Assembly: GCA_947165105.1 (NCBI GenBank) | Contig: CAMUZC010000015.1 | Location: forward strand, 1-22,260 | Length of the DNA: 22,260 bases | Direction of reading: 5' to 3' | DNA from: an uncultured Lachnospiraceae bacterium | GTDB taxonomy: Bacteria; Bacillota_A; Clostridia; TANB77; CAG-508 | In this document: positions 1 through 7,070 of the stretch, in pieces | How the letters are laid out: every line of letters begins with the position of its first letter | Position numbering within the stretch: position 1 is the stretch's first letter | Translations under genes and position numbers: made by a program | The notes under the pieces: model-generated | Seen by the model: the letters and a program-made list of their open reading frames with translations, nothing else | Databases searched by the model: none | What the model was told of the DNA's origin: nothing

Positions 1-120
1 AATTTCAATTATTGTTTTTAGAAAGAAAATGATAAGTGATAATAAATAATATAACAAAATATACAGATGTACATAAATATTTATAATATAAATTAGTACA
101 AATAATAAGGAGGAATTATT

Positions 121-1062
121 ATGGAACTTATATTAAATAATAAAACAGTAACACCATGTATGATAGGAACTTGGGCTTGGGGACCAGGCTATAATGGATC
201 AAAAATGGTTTTTGGAGAAACTAATTCAGAAGAACAATTAAAAGAAACATTTGAAACAGCTTATGCAAATGGATTAAATTTTTGGGATACAGCTGAAGTT
301 TATGGAATGGGAACTTCTGAAAAATTACTTGGAAAATTTATAGAAGGAAAAGACGACATTGCTATTTCCACAAAACATGCACCTGGTAAAAAATATAAAA
401 ATGGTGAAAATGAAAATGCGATAAAAGGAAGTTTAGAAAGATTAAACATTAAATATATTGATTTATATTGGCTACACTCACCTAGAGCTTTAAAAGAAAA
501 TATGAAAGAACTTGCAGAATGCTTAAAAAAAGGATTAATAAAAAATATAGGTCTATCTAATTGTAATGTAGAACAAATAAAAGAAGCAAATGAAGTTTTA
601 AAACAAAATGGAACAAAATTATACGCAATTCAAAATCATTATAGCCTTTTAGCCATGGAAAGAGAGGCTGAAATATTAGAGTATTGCAAAAACAACAATA
701 TTATATTTTTCGGGTATATGACTTTAGAGCAAGGCGCATTATCTGGTCATTATGATGAAAAAAATCATTTTTCATTATTTTCTATGAGAGGTTTATCTTT
801 CGGAAAAGGGAAATTTAAAAAAATCAAGTATTTGCTAAATTACATTAAAGAACTTGGCGTAAAATATGATGTTGATCCATCTCAAATTCCAATTGCATGG
901 ACTATTTCAAAAGGTGTTTTTCCAATTGTTGGAGTTACAAAATCAAAACACGCTAAATCATTAAAACAAGGAATATCTATATCACTAACAGATGAAGAAA
1001 TAAAAAAATTAGAAGAACTAGCTTTAGCTTCAGGCGTTAAATGTAAAGGTATGTGGGAATAA
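121..1062 (+). CDS. Aldo/keto reductase
   Basis: A 313-residue cytosolic NAD(P)H-dependent oxidoreductase of the aldo/keto reductase superfamily, which reduces aldehydes or ketones to alcohols. The usual catalytic tetrad is visible: Asp56 and Tyr61 in FWDTAEVYG, Lys85 in ISTKHAP and His119 in LYWLHSPR. The C-terminal part has the typical cofactor-binding layout, with IPIAWTISKG followed by PIVGVTKSKH. The length is normal for the family. The start is well supported by AAGGAGGAA seven bases upstream, and a TATAAT at 82-87 with no clear -35 is a possible promoter. The gene stands alone, ended by a strong terminator, so the substrate cannot be inferred from context. Confidence 0.95.
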   Translation: MELILNNKTVTPCMIGTWAWGPGYNGSKMVFGETNSEEQLKETFETAYANGLNFWDTAEVYGMGTSEKLLGKFIEGKDDIAISTKHAPGKKYKNGENENAIKGSLERLNIKYIDLYWLHSPRALKENMKELAECLKKGLIKNIGLSNCNVEQIKEANEVLKQNGTKLYAIQNHYSLLAMEREAEILEYCKNNNIIFFGYMTLEQGALSGHYDEKNHFSLFSMRGLSFGKGKFKKIKYLLNYIKELGVKYDVDPSQIPIAWTISKGVFPIVGVTKSKHAKSLKQGISISLTDEEIKKLEELALASGVKCKGMWE

Positions 1063-1110
1063 ACAAAGCTAAGCGAAAGCGGTAAAGAAATATAAAATAC
1101 TTTGACAAAT

Positions 1111-1141
1111 AAAAACCTAGCATATTGAATGCTAGGTTTTT
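1111..1141 (+). terminator. Rho-independent terminator after the aldo/keto reductase
   Basis: Perfect 13-bp stem AAAAACCTAGCAT / ATGCTAGGTTTTT with loop ATTGA. The A and T tracts at the two ends make it potentially bidirectional. Confidence 0.9.
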
Positions 1142-1445
1142 ATTAACTTTGTTAGCTAGTATTAAGGCCTTATAGACCGAGATGCAAGTTTTAATACAAT
1201 AAGAAAAATGCTTTTTTATAAGTTGTAAAATATGTTTGTAATAAAAATGTAACAAAAAATTAATATAACTGCAACAAAGCCCAAAACACAATATATAGCA
1301 GTACATACAGAGATTTAACCCAAATTCTACAATTTGCAAAATCATTTGATGAAGCATACAATGTAGTCGATACGATGTAGCAAAAGCTTAATATTTTGCG
1401 TATACAAGCTGCATAAATTTTTTCGACTGGAAAGGAAGTGATCGT
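1142..1445 (+). promoter_or_regulatory. Intergenic region with structured leader ahead of the SipW locus
   Basis: No convincing gene lies between the terminator and the surface-protein gene. A 7-bp inverted pair GTATTAA (1159-1165) / TTAATAC (1191-1197) encloses a small GGCCT-TAT-AGACC hairpin. Nearer the gene, AGTCGA (1365-1370) can pair with TCGACT (1423-1428), enclosing ATACG (1370-1374) / CGTAT (1399-1403), a geometry that ends three bases before the AAAGGA Shine-Dalgarno at 1431-1436. A short direct repeat, ATAC(A/G)ATGTAG, occurs at 1356 and 1370. This looks like a folded 5' leader able to control translation or transcription of the matrix operon. I could not match it to a known riboswitch class, and no consensus promoter is obvious. 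Confidence 0.4.
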
Positions 1446-2570
1446 ATAAAAGATATTAAAATAAGACTGCTTATACTTGGACTACTTTTTTGCGTAACAA
1501 TGAGTATATCGGGAATTTACGCACTTACCACTCAAGAAACAAATGGAATAATAAGCACTGATATAGTAGATATAAAAATCCAAAATTACAAGTTGGAAGA
1601 TAATAATGAAGAAACTGAGTATGGTACTGGAATTAAAAAAGTATTGCCGGGAGAAAAAATTTCTATTATTCCAAAGATCTTTAATCTTGGAATGGATTGC
1701 TATTTAAGAATAAAAGTAAACTACATTGATGGTGATATTGATTTTATCAATTATGTTACAGGATTTTCTAAAGACTTTACTAAATATGGAGATTATTATT
1801 ACTATAATACAACATTGAAATCTAAAGAGAATGTAAAGATATTTGATACAATTACAATTCCAGAGGATGTTGCATCTCGTACAAACAATGGTAAAATAAA
1901 GCTAGAAATAATCGCTGAAGCTATACAAGATAGAAACTTCCAACCAGATTACAGCTTGGCGGATCCATGGAGGAATGTAAAACCTTCAAAAACAGTAAAC
2001 AGTACATATGAAATTGATGACAAAAAATCAAAAGTGGTAATTAATTATGAGGATAACACAGATAAAGACATATCAGTATCAAACAATTTCTTTGAACGAG
2101 CAAGAAAAATGGTGCCAGGTGATAGCTTTACGGATAACATAAAAATAAAAAATACAAACAAAGAAAAAGCGAGGTATTATTTAACATTAAAAACAGACAA
2201 GAATGATATTGAGGAAATAAACTTGTTAAATCAAATTCAATTAATAATTACAAAAAAGAATGGACAGGTTGTCTATAATGGTAAATTATTAAGTGAAGAT
2301 AAAATGTTATTAGGAGAATACAAATTAGGTGAAAACGACGAATTGTATTTCAAAGTATTAGTTCCAGAGGGATTAGATAATCAATTTGAGAACTTAAATC
2401 CTAAATTGTTATTGGTATTTTCTGCAGAATATGATAATAAAGAGAATACTGATAAGAACCCACAAACAGGGGATTCAATTAATGTAGCCATAACAATATT
2501 CTTTATATCCGCTATAGGCTTAGTAATAGTAATGCTATTAGCTTATAAAGAAAAAAAGAAAGAATGTTGA
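1446..2570 (+). CDS. SipW-type surface protein with NPQTG sortase anchor; probable AUA start
   Basis: Predicted cell-wall-anchored matrix protein of about 374 residues. The C-terminus has NPQTGD, a hydrophobic segment (INVAITIFFISAIGLVIVML) and a basic tail (YKEKKKEC), the classic sortase arrangement with an NPQTG variant. The first ATG in frame (1500) would cut off the signal peptide and has no ribosome binding site. Reading upstream without a stop gives KDIKIRLLILGLLF followed by CVTMSISGIYALTTQE, a basic-hydrophobic signal resembling camelysin/TasA signals, followed by STDIVDIKI. The only codon well placed behind AAAGGA (1431-1436) is ATA at 1446, so a non-canonical AUA start is proposed; ATG 1500 is the conservative alternative. 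The extracellular part is acidic beta-type sequence without a recognised domain. It heads the locus with the TasA-like gene, sipW and an adhesin. No sortase gene is in the window. Confidence 0.8.
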   Translation: MKDIKIRLLILGLLFCVTMSISGIYALTTQETNGIISTDIVDIKIQNYKLEDNNEETEYGTGIKKVLPGEKISIIPKIFNLGMDCYLRIKVNYIDGDIDFINYVTGFSKDFTKYGDYYYYNTTLKSKENVKIFDTITIPEDVASRTNNGKIKLEIIAEAIQDRNFQPDYSLADPWRNVKPSKTVNSTYEIDDKKSKVVINYEDNTDKDISVSNNFFERARKMVPGDSFTDNIKIKNTNKEKARYYLTLKTDKNDIEEINLLNQIQLIITKKNGQVVYNGKLLSEDKMLLGEYKLGENDELYFKVLVPEGLDNQFENLNPKLLLVFSAEYDNKENTDKNPQTGDSINVAITIFFISAIGLVIVMLLAYKEKKKEC

Positions 2571-2610
2571 TAGGTATAAATTAAAAAAATATTGAAAGGG
2601 GTATGTTATT

Positions 2611-3237
2611 ATGAACAAGAGAAAAACAATAGCAGTTGCTATAGTTCTAGCACTAGTATTATTAATTGGAGGTATGATTGCATATTTTACAGATACAGAA
2701 GTAGCTACAAACGAATTCACATTGGGTGATGAAGTTGATATATCAATTTCAGAAACAGGATGGACAAACACAGCAGGAACAACAAATTGGACAAATGCTG
2801 CAGCACAAGGAATTCATCCGGGCACTACAGTTGCAAAAGCTCCATCAATAGTAAATGAATCTACAACAACACCAGCTTATGTATTTGCTGAAGTAGTAGT
2901 ACCATGCTATGCATCAACAGGAACTACTGTAGATACACCATTATTTACATTTACAGCAAATACTGGATGGACACTAGTTAATACTTCATCAGTAGATACT
3001 ACAAATAAAACAATCACATATGTATATGCTTACGGTTCTTCATCAGCTATGACAAGTTTAGCAGCTGAAGCAACAACATCAACAGCAGTATTTAGTGAAG
3101 TTACATTAGCACCTACTTTAACAGCTGCACAAAAAGCTACTGCTTCTGCAACACCAAATATTGTTGTAAACGCATATGGTATCCAAACAGATAATGTAGG
3201 AACAACACCATCAGCAGTATGGGCTAATGTTAAATAG
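2611..3237 (+). CDS. TasA/camelysin-like SipW-dependent secreted protein
   Basis: A 208-residue exported protein. Its N-terminus is basic (MNKRKT), then hydrophobic (IAVAIVLALVLLIGGMI), then AYFTDTEVATNEFTLGD, the diagnostic junction of SipW-dependent signal peptides in TasA, camelysin and relatives. Cleavage is expected just before or within AYFTDTE. The mature part is rich in Thr, Ala and Ser and lacks a sortase motif or second membrane segment, so release or fibre assembly outside the cell is expected. By family analogy it is a biofilm-matrix fibre subunit, an inference here. The start follows GAAAGGGG. The gene lies 40 bp after the anchored surface protein and 22 bp before the peptidase gene, so one operon is likely. 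Confidence 0.85.
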   Translation: MNKRKTIAVAIVLALVLLIGGMIAYFTDTEVATNEFTLGDEVDISISETGWTNTAGTTNWTNAAAQGIHPGTTVAKAPSIVNESTTTPAYVFAEVVVPCYASTGTTVDTPLFTFTANTGWTLVNTSSVDTTNKTITYVYAYGSSSAMTSLAAEATTSTAVFSEVTLAPTLTAAQKATASATPNIVVNAYGIQTDNVGTTPSAVWANVK

Positions 3238-3259
3238 TTAAATTCAGGAGTACAATCTT

Positions 3260-3781
3260 ATGGACAAATTTATAAAAGTCATCAAAGTGTTAACAAACGC
3301 TTTGATGACACTAGTTTTAATTATAGGAATTGCATTTATATTTTTATATTTTATTGGGGTAGAACCTTTTGTGGTTGAGTCAGGCTCAATGCAGCCTACT
3401 ATTCAAGCTGGAAGCTTAAGTTTTGTTAATAAGAATACAAAATATAACGACATAAAAGAAAATGATATAATTGCATTTAAAAGTTCTAACGGTGCAAGAG
3501 TAACCCATAGGGTAATAAAAATTACAAAAGAAGGCTTTGAAACAAAAGGTGATAGCAATAACAAATCTGATGGTATTTCCACAACGGAAAGTAATTTTAT
3601 AGGCAAAAATGTTTTTTCTATTCCTAAATTAGGAAAAGTGATAAAAGTCATACAAACTACAAAAGGAAGAATTATTTTAGTTTCTATAATTGTTGCAATT
3701 TTATTATTTGGCTTTTTCATGAGCGATGATAAGAAAAGTGATGACAGTAAGAAAGGCAAAGGAAAAAGGTTTAAAGATTAA
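3260..3781 (+). CDS. sipW: Signal peptidase I, SipW (ER/archaeal) type
   Basis: A 173-residue membrane-bound serine protease that removes signal peptides. An N-terminal membrane segment (about residues 12-34) precedes VESGSMQPTI with the nucleophile Ser43. The second catalytic residue is His83 in RVTHRVIKI, where ordinary bacterial peptidases have Lys, which identifies the ER/archaeal (SipW) type. GDSNNKSDG at about 97-105 provides the conserved acidic residue. A second membrane segment (about 138-156) is followed by a lysine-rich tail. CAGGAG about ten bases upstream supports the start. Its neighbours carry SipW-type signals, so it probably processes the anchored protein, the TasA-like protein and the downstream adhesin. 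Confidence 0.93.
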   Translation: MDKFIKVIKVLTNALMTLVLIIGIAFIFLYFIGVEPFVVESGSMQPTIQAGSLSFVNKNTKYNDIKENDIIAFKSSNGARVTHRVIKITKEGFETKGDSNNKSDGISTTESNFIGKNVFSIPKLGKVIKVIQTTKGRIILVSIIVAILLFGFFMSDDKKSDDSKKGKGKRFKD

Positions 3782-3788
3782 TAAAATA

Positions 3789-3807
3789 CTAAGGCGTTCC
3801 GCCTTAG
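3789..3807 (+). other. Intercistronic GC-rich hairpin
   Basis: Perfect 8-bp stem CTAAGGCG / CGCCTTAG with loop TTC directly after sipW. No U tract follows, so a full terminator is unlikely. RNA processing or differential expression of the adhesin gene is a plausible role. Confidence 0.6.
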
Positions 3808-3889
3808 GTAAGGACATGTGAAAAACATATCTTTACTTAAGTTTGAACATTGTGAAAAGAAGTTTACTAGAGAGGAGGACATGCTAAAA

Positions 3890-6010
3890 ATGAAAAACAA
3901 TGGTAGACATTATAATTGTTCTAAACAACGAATCGATAAAAAGAGGTTGAGTTTTTTATTATTTTTTTGGATAATTGCTTTTACAATACTTGCTTTTAAT
4001 ATTGGTAATTTAATAGCGTATTTTACTGCAACAGCTTCAGTTGAAAACGTGTTTACAATTGAGGCAGAATATATAGTAATATATAATGCAAATGGTGGTA
4101 CAGGAAGTATGCCAAATCAGAGTATATCTTATAATGTTCAAACACCATTAGCAACCAATCTGTATACAAGAACGGATTATATGTTTTATAATTGGAACAC
4201 AGAACCAGATGGTTCCGGAACAAGTTATAGCAATCAGCAGGAAGTTTTTAATTTAGTAGGGGAAAACAATCAGCCTGTAACTCTATATGCACAATGGTTG
4301 TTGGGTAATCCGGTTGCAGAAATAAATGGAACTTTTTACTCAACATTACAAGATGCTGTAAGTGACGTTCCGACAGATGATACAGAAACAACTGTTAAAT
4401 TACTAAGAGACACAACTGAAGCTATTCAGGTTAATGCACATCAAAATGTTGTATTCAACTTACAAAACTATACTATAAGCAATAATGGTTCAACACGTAT
4501 AATTGATAATTATGGAACAATAAAAATATCTAATGGAACACTAACAACAAATGCAGCGCAGGGTGCAATAAATAATGAATCTGGTGCTAAGTTGGTAGTG
4601 GATGGTGGAAGTATTATTGCTACAGGTTCAGAGTCTAGACAGGCGATATATAATAATGGCGGAACTTTAGAAATTTCTGGTACTGCATATTTGTGTTCAG
4701 AATCTAATAATAGGGTGGCTGTACAGAATCAAAGTACAGGTACACTAAATATTACTGGAGGTACAATTGTTTCTACACGATATCATGGTGTGCAGAATGC
4801 TGGAACAATGACAATTGGAACCGAAGATGGAGTTTCTGATAAAACTACTCCGGTTATTCAAGGTTTTAAATATGGAATATATAGTACTTCGAATTTTAAC
4901 TTCTTTGATGGAATTGCGAAAGGGGCAACATCGGCAATATATGATATTTCAAAAATAGCTAATAAGGAAGCTGTATACAATATTACTAATTCTCAAGAAA
5001 CAATAGATGGAAAAGTGTATAAAACAGCATATTTGGCAATTTCAAATAATGTAATATTTAATCCAAACGGAGGATCAGTATCTGAAACATCAAGGGCTAC
5101 TGAAAATGGCAATGCAATAGGTAACTTACCAGTACCAACAAGAGCAGGTTATATTTTCTTGGGATGGTTTACAGACCCAGATGCAGGAACCCAAATAACA
5201 GCAAGTACAATTGTTACGCAAGATATAACATATTATGCACATTGGGAAGCTAGTGCAACAGCAGAAATCAATGGTACAACTTATAATACACTAAAAGCAG
5301 CAATCAATGCTGTTCCAGCTGATAATACACAAACAACAATAAGACTATTAAGAAGTACTAGTGAAAATGTTACTGTGCCAGAAGGTAAAAATATTTTATT
5401 TGATATAGGAAATTATACAATTAGTAGTTCAATCAATAATGCTGTAATTACAAATAATGGAACTATAACAATTACAAATGGAAATATTTCTCAAACTAAC
5501 GGTTTTGCAGCAATAAACAATAATTCTACTGGTAAAGTTATAATGACCGGCGGAAGTATTACATCAACGGGTGGAAAGGCAGCAATATATACTATAGGAA
5601 GTGGTATTGTTGAAATATCAGGAGATGCATATTTAATTTCTAATGCTACAGGAACTACCGATTTAGGTGATGTGAGAGGAACTATTCAAGCAGTTTCAAG
5701 TTCAGCAAATACCATTATAACTGGAGGAACAATTGTGGCAACTGATGGAATAGGAGTAGTAACATATGGACCAGTAACTCTTGGAGTAAAAAATGATGGA
5801 TTGGTAAGTACTACGAGCCCAGTAATTAAAGCTGAAACATATGGTATTAACTGCACAAATACAATTAGCTTCTATGATGGAATTGTAAAAGGTAAATCAG
5901 GGGCAATTGATGGAACTATTTCAGATTGTGAACCAGGATACGTAAAAGTAGATGGAACAGAATCTATAGATGGAGAAACTTACTACACAGCTTATTTGGA
6001 TGGAATATAG
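3890..6010 (+). CDS. InlB-repeat, beta-helix-like exported adhesin with SipW-type signal
   Basis: A large exported protein of about 706 residues. After a basic N-terminus comes a membrane-spanning signal (LSFLLFFWIIAFTILAF) and LIAYFTATASVENVFTIE, the same AYFT junction as the TasA-like protein, so SipW processing is expected. Two InlB B-repeats (Listeria-Bacteroides type) are seen: YNANGGTGSMPNQ to YAQW, and FNPNGGSVSE to YAHW. Each is followed by about 240 residues starting AEINGT(F/T)Y(S/N)TL and rich in short G-T-hydrophobic strands, as in right-handed beta-helices. The protein ends at YLDGI with no sortase motif or membrane anchor. Start choice: ATG 3890 lies 11 bases after AGGAGG. ATG 3881 is only two bases from it, and a GTG at 3818 extends the frame by 24 residues with a weak site. 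A role in adhesion or matrix is inferred. Confidence 0.85.
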   Translation: MKNNGRHYNCSKQRIDKKRLSFLLFFWIIAFTILAFNIGNLIAYFTATASVENVFTIEAEYIVIYNANGGTGSMPNQSISYNVQTPLATNLYTRTDYMFYNWNTEPDGSGTSYSNQQEVFNLVGENNQPVTLYAQWLLGNPVAEINGTFYSTLQDAVSDVPTDDTETTVKLLRDTTEAIQVNAHQNVVFNLQNYTISNNGSTRIIDNYGTIKISNGTLTTNAAQGAINNESGAKLVVDGGSIIATGSESRQAIYNNGGTLEISGTAYLCSESNNRVAVQNQSTGTLNITGGTIVSTRYHGVQNAGTMTIGTEDGVSDKTTPVIQGFKYGIYSTSNFNFFDGIAKGATSAIYDISKIANKEAVYNITNSQETIDGKVYKTAYLAISNNVIFNPNGGSVSETSRATENGNAIGNLPVPTRAGYIFLGWFTDPDAGTQITASTIVTQDITYYAHWEASATAEINGTTYNTLKAAINAVPADNTQTTIRLLRSTSENVTVPEGKNILFDIGNYTISSSINNAVITNNGTITITNGNISQTNGFAAINNNSTGKVIMTGGSITSTGGKAAIYTIGSGIVEISGDAYLISNATGTTDLGDVRGTIQAVSSSANTIITGGTIVATDGIGVVTYGPVTLGVKNDGLVSTTSPVIKAETYGINCTNTISFYDGIVKGKSGAIDGTISDCEPGYVKVDGTESIDGETYYTAYLDGI
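4070..6007 (+). repeat. Internal duplication of the adhesin (two about 320-residue units)
   Basis: Unit 1 (about 4070-5045) and unit 2 (about 5046-6007) each consist of one InlB B-repeat plus a beta-helix-like region. Matching landmarks are AEINGTFYSTLQDAV versus AEINGTTYNTLKAAI, NYTISNN versus NYTISSS, and GSIIATGS versus GSITSTGG. Both end near SIDGETYYTAYL or TIDGKVYKTAYL. The copies have diverged at DNA level, so this is an old duplication. Confidence 0.8.
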
Positions 6011-6020
6011 AATAATAAAT

Positions 6021-6049
6021 TTGACAAAATTGACATAATTATGTATAAT
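6021..6049 (+). promoter_or_regulatory. Perfect sigma-A promoter for the helical-repeat gene
   Basis: TTGACA (6021-6026), 17-bp spacer, TATAAT (6044-6049). Transcription would start near 6056, giving a leader of about 108 nt. Confidence 0.85.
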
Positions 6050-6101
6050 GTTGTTAATGTCTTAGTATTAAATCCAGCAATAATTTTTGTTAGATTAATT
6101 T

Positions 6102-6125
6102 GATATAAAATTGCTATTTTATATC
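6102..6125 (+). promoter_or_regulatory. Leader hairpin upstream of the helical-repeat gene
   Basis: Perfect 10-bp stem GATATAAAAT / ATTTTATATC with loop TGCT in the 5' leader. CTTAGTA (6061-6067) and TACTTAAG (6129-6136) could close it into a larger fold with one bulge. No U tract follows, so it is not a simple attenuator. Confidence 0.5.
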
Positions 6126-6163
6126 TTGTACTTAAGGCAAAAAGAAAAAGGAGAACAAAAAAT

Positions 6164-6805
6164 ATGTCAGCAAGAAAATCAACAATGGCTAAACTTTCCT
6201 CTGAACGGATAGTAAATCCATTGGACATTATTCGTGAAAAAAGCAAATACGCAAGTAAAACAGAGGTTCTAGAAGAAATATACAAGAACTACTGCTACGA
6301 CAGCAAAGTTTGCTTTAATCTGGCCACTAACAAAGCAACCAGTAAAGAAATACGTTGTAAGCTAGCTAAACACGAACACGCAGAAATCAGACTTGAAATT
6401 GCTAAAAAATCTGAATTTATTGACGATGAAAACGTGTTAAAAAAATTAGCGCTAGATGATTATGAAATACGTAAACAGGTTGCAAGAAGTACAAAGAGCG
6501 ATTCCATCAAGGAATTACTGTATAAATCTAATCCACATCATTTAGATATTAGAATAATTTGTATAAAGAGGCTGAAGGACATGAATGTAGTTGAAAAACT
6601 GATATTTTCTAAAGCCCCAGAAAAGACAATATCTACTTACTTGGATAGCTTACTTTTTAACCCTAATATTTCTGTTCGGATTCTTCTTTTAGTTCTGAAA
6701 TATGCTGAAAAATTAAGCAATGAACAAATTGACTTAATAATTGAGCATATTAAAAACGACGAGAAGTCTGTAACTGAGATTTTAGATAGTATTACCGAGG
6801 AATAA
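6164..6805 (+). CDS. HEAT/LRV-like helical repeat protein
   Basis: A 213-residue soluble protein without signal or membrane segment. The middle reads as degenerate about 24-residue two-helix repeats (CFNLATNKATSKEIRCKLAKH, then EIRLEIAKKSEF and EIRKQVARSTKS), like leucine-rich-variant or HEAT-type solenoids, which usually bind proteins. No catalytic motif is visible and the function is unknown. AAAGGAG about seven bases upstream supports the start. It is a single-gene unit with its own perfect promoter, a structured leader and an elaborate 3' hairpin region. Codon use differs from its neighbours: CGT, CGG, CTG and AGC are frequent, and it has the only in-frame CGG codons in the window outside the two frame-break sites. 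This hints at a different origin. The product name is tentative. Confidence 0.75.
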   Translation: MSARKSTMAKLSSERIVNPLDIIREKSKYASKTEVLEEIYKNYCYDSKVCFNLATNKATSKEIRCKLAKHEHAEIRLEIAKKSEFIDDENVLKKLALDDYEIRKQVARSTKSDSIKELLYKSNPHHLDIRIICIKRLKDMNVVEKLIFSKAPEKTISTYLDSLLFNPNISVRILLLVLKYAEKLSNEQIDLIIEHIKNDEKSVTEILDSITEE

Positions 6806-6828
6806 ACCAAAGTAATCAATTAAAAGAC

Positions 6829-6928
6829 ATCACGTACAAGTGGTAATCAATCTCCTTTAACATTAATAATACGGACAAGTGTTATTAACGTTGATCACAT
6901 CTAATATAGAACATCACGCACAAGTGAT
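6829..6928 (+). repeat. Three successive hairpins sharing the apical motif ACG-N-ACAAGTG
   Basis: Hairpin 1: ATCAC (6829-6833), loop GTACAA, GTGGT (6840-6844). Hairpin 2: TTAATAATAC (6863-6872), loop GGACAA, GTGTTATTAA (6879-6888), a 10-bp stem with one wobble pair. Hairpin 3: ATCAC (6913-6917), loop GCACAA, GTGAT (6924-6928), sitting on the 17-bp terminator stem. The motif occurs at 6832, 6871 and 6916. Hairpins 1 and 3 also share a flanking AC/AA. The outer stems differ in sequence while the tips are conserved, which suggests selection on the loop. Confidence 0.65.
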
Positions 6929-6956
6929 AAAGTCTATATTAGATGTGATTTTCATT
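6894..6956 (+). terminator. Long-stem terminator after the hairpin cluster
   Basis: Perfect 17-bp stem ATCACATCTAATATAGA (6894-6910) / TCTATATTAGATGTGAT (6933-6949) with the third hairpin in its loop, followed by TTTCATTTTAT. It separates the helical-repeat gene from prfB. Confidence 0.75.
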
Positions 6957-7023
6957 TTATAAAAAAATAAAGACTTTTTATCTTAAATAAAATAAAAAAT
7001 ATATACCATTTTATAAAATTATA

Positions 7024-7032
7024 TGCTAAAAT
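7024..7032 (+). promoter_or_regulatory. Possible extended -10 promoter for prfB
   Basis: TG-C-TAAAAT matches an extended -10 element 39 bp before the prfB start. No good -35 is seen; TACCAT at 7004-7009 is at the right distance. Confidence 0.35.
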
Positions 7033-7070
7033 ACATATATAAAGATATAATTCAAAAGGAGAGTGAAAAA

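Noticed and set aside
1102..1130. TTGACA-N17-TTGAAT as a promoter for the SipW locus
   Set aside because: The -10 is poor and lies inside the terminator hairpin; the TTGACA may be chance.
1037..1357. Minus-strand reading frame of 106 residues opposite the intergenic region
   Set aside because: It has no good ribosome site, its composition is Leu/Tyr/Phe/Cys rich as expected from reverse reading of AT-rich DNA, and it runs through the terminator hairpin.
1142..1445. A cyclic di-GMP or other known riboswitch before the matrix operon
   Set aside because: I looked for the class I core (GCAAA...ACGCAAAGCC) and saw only a loose GCAACAAAGCCC; the partner strands do not pair as required.
6164..6805. 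The two CGG-A codons in the helical-repeat gene as additional frameshift sites
   Set aside because: A +1 shift at either meets a stop at once or within a few codons, while the zero frame gives a coherent repeat protein.
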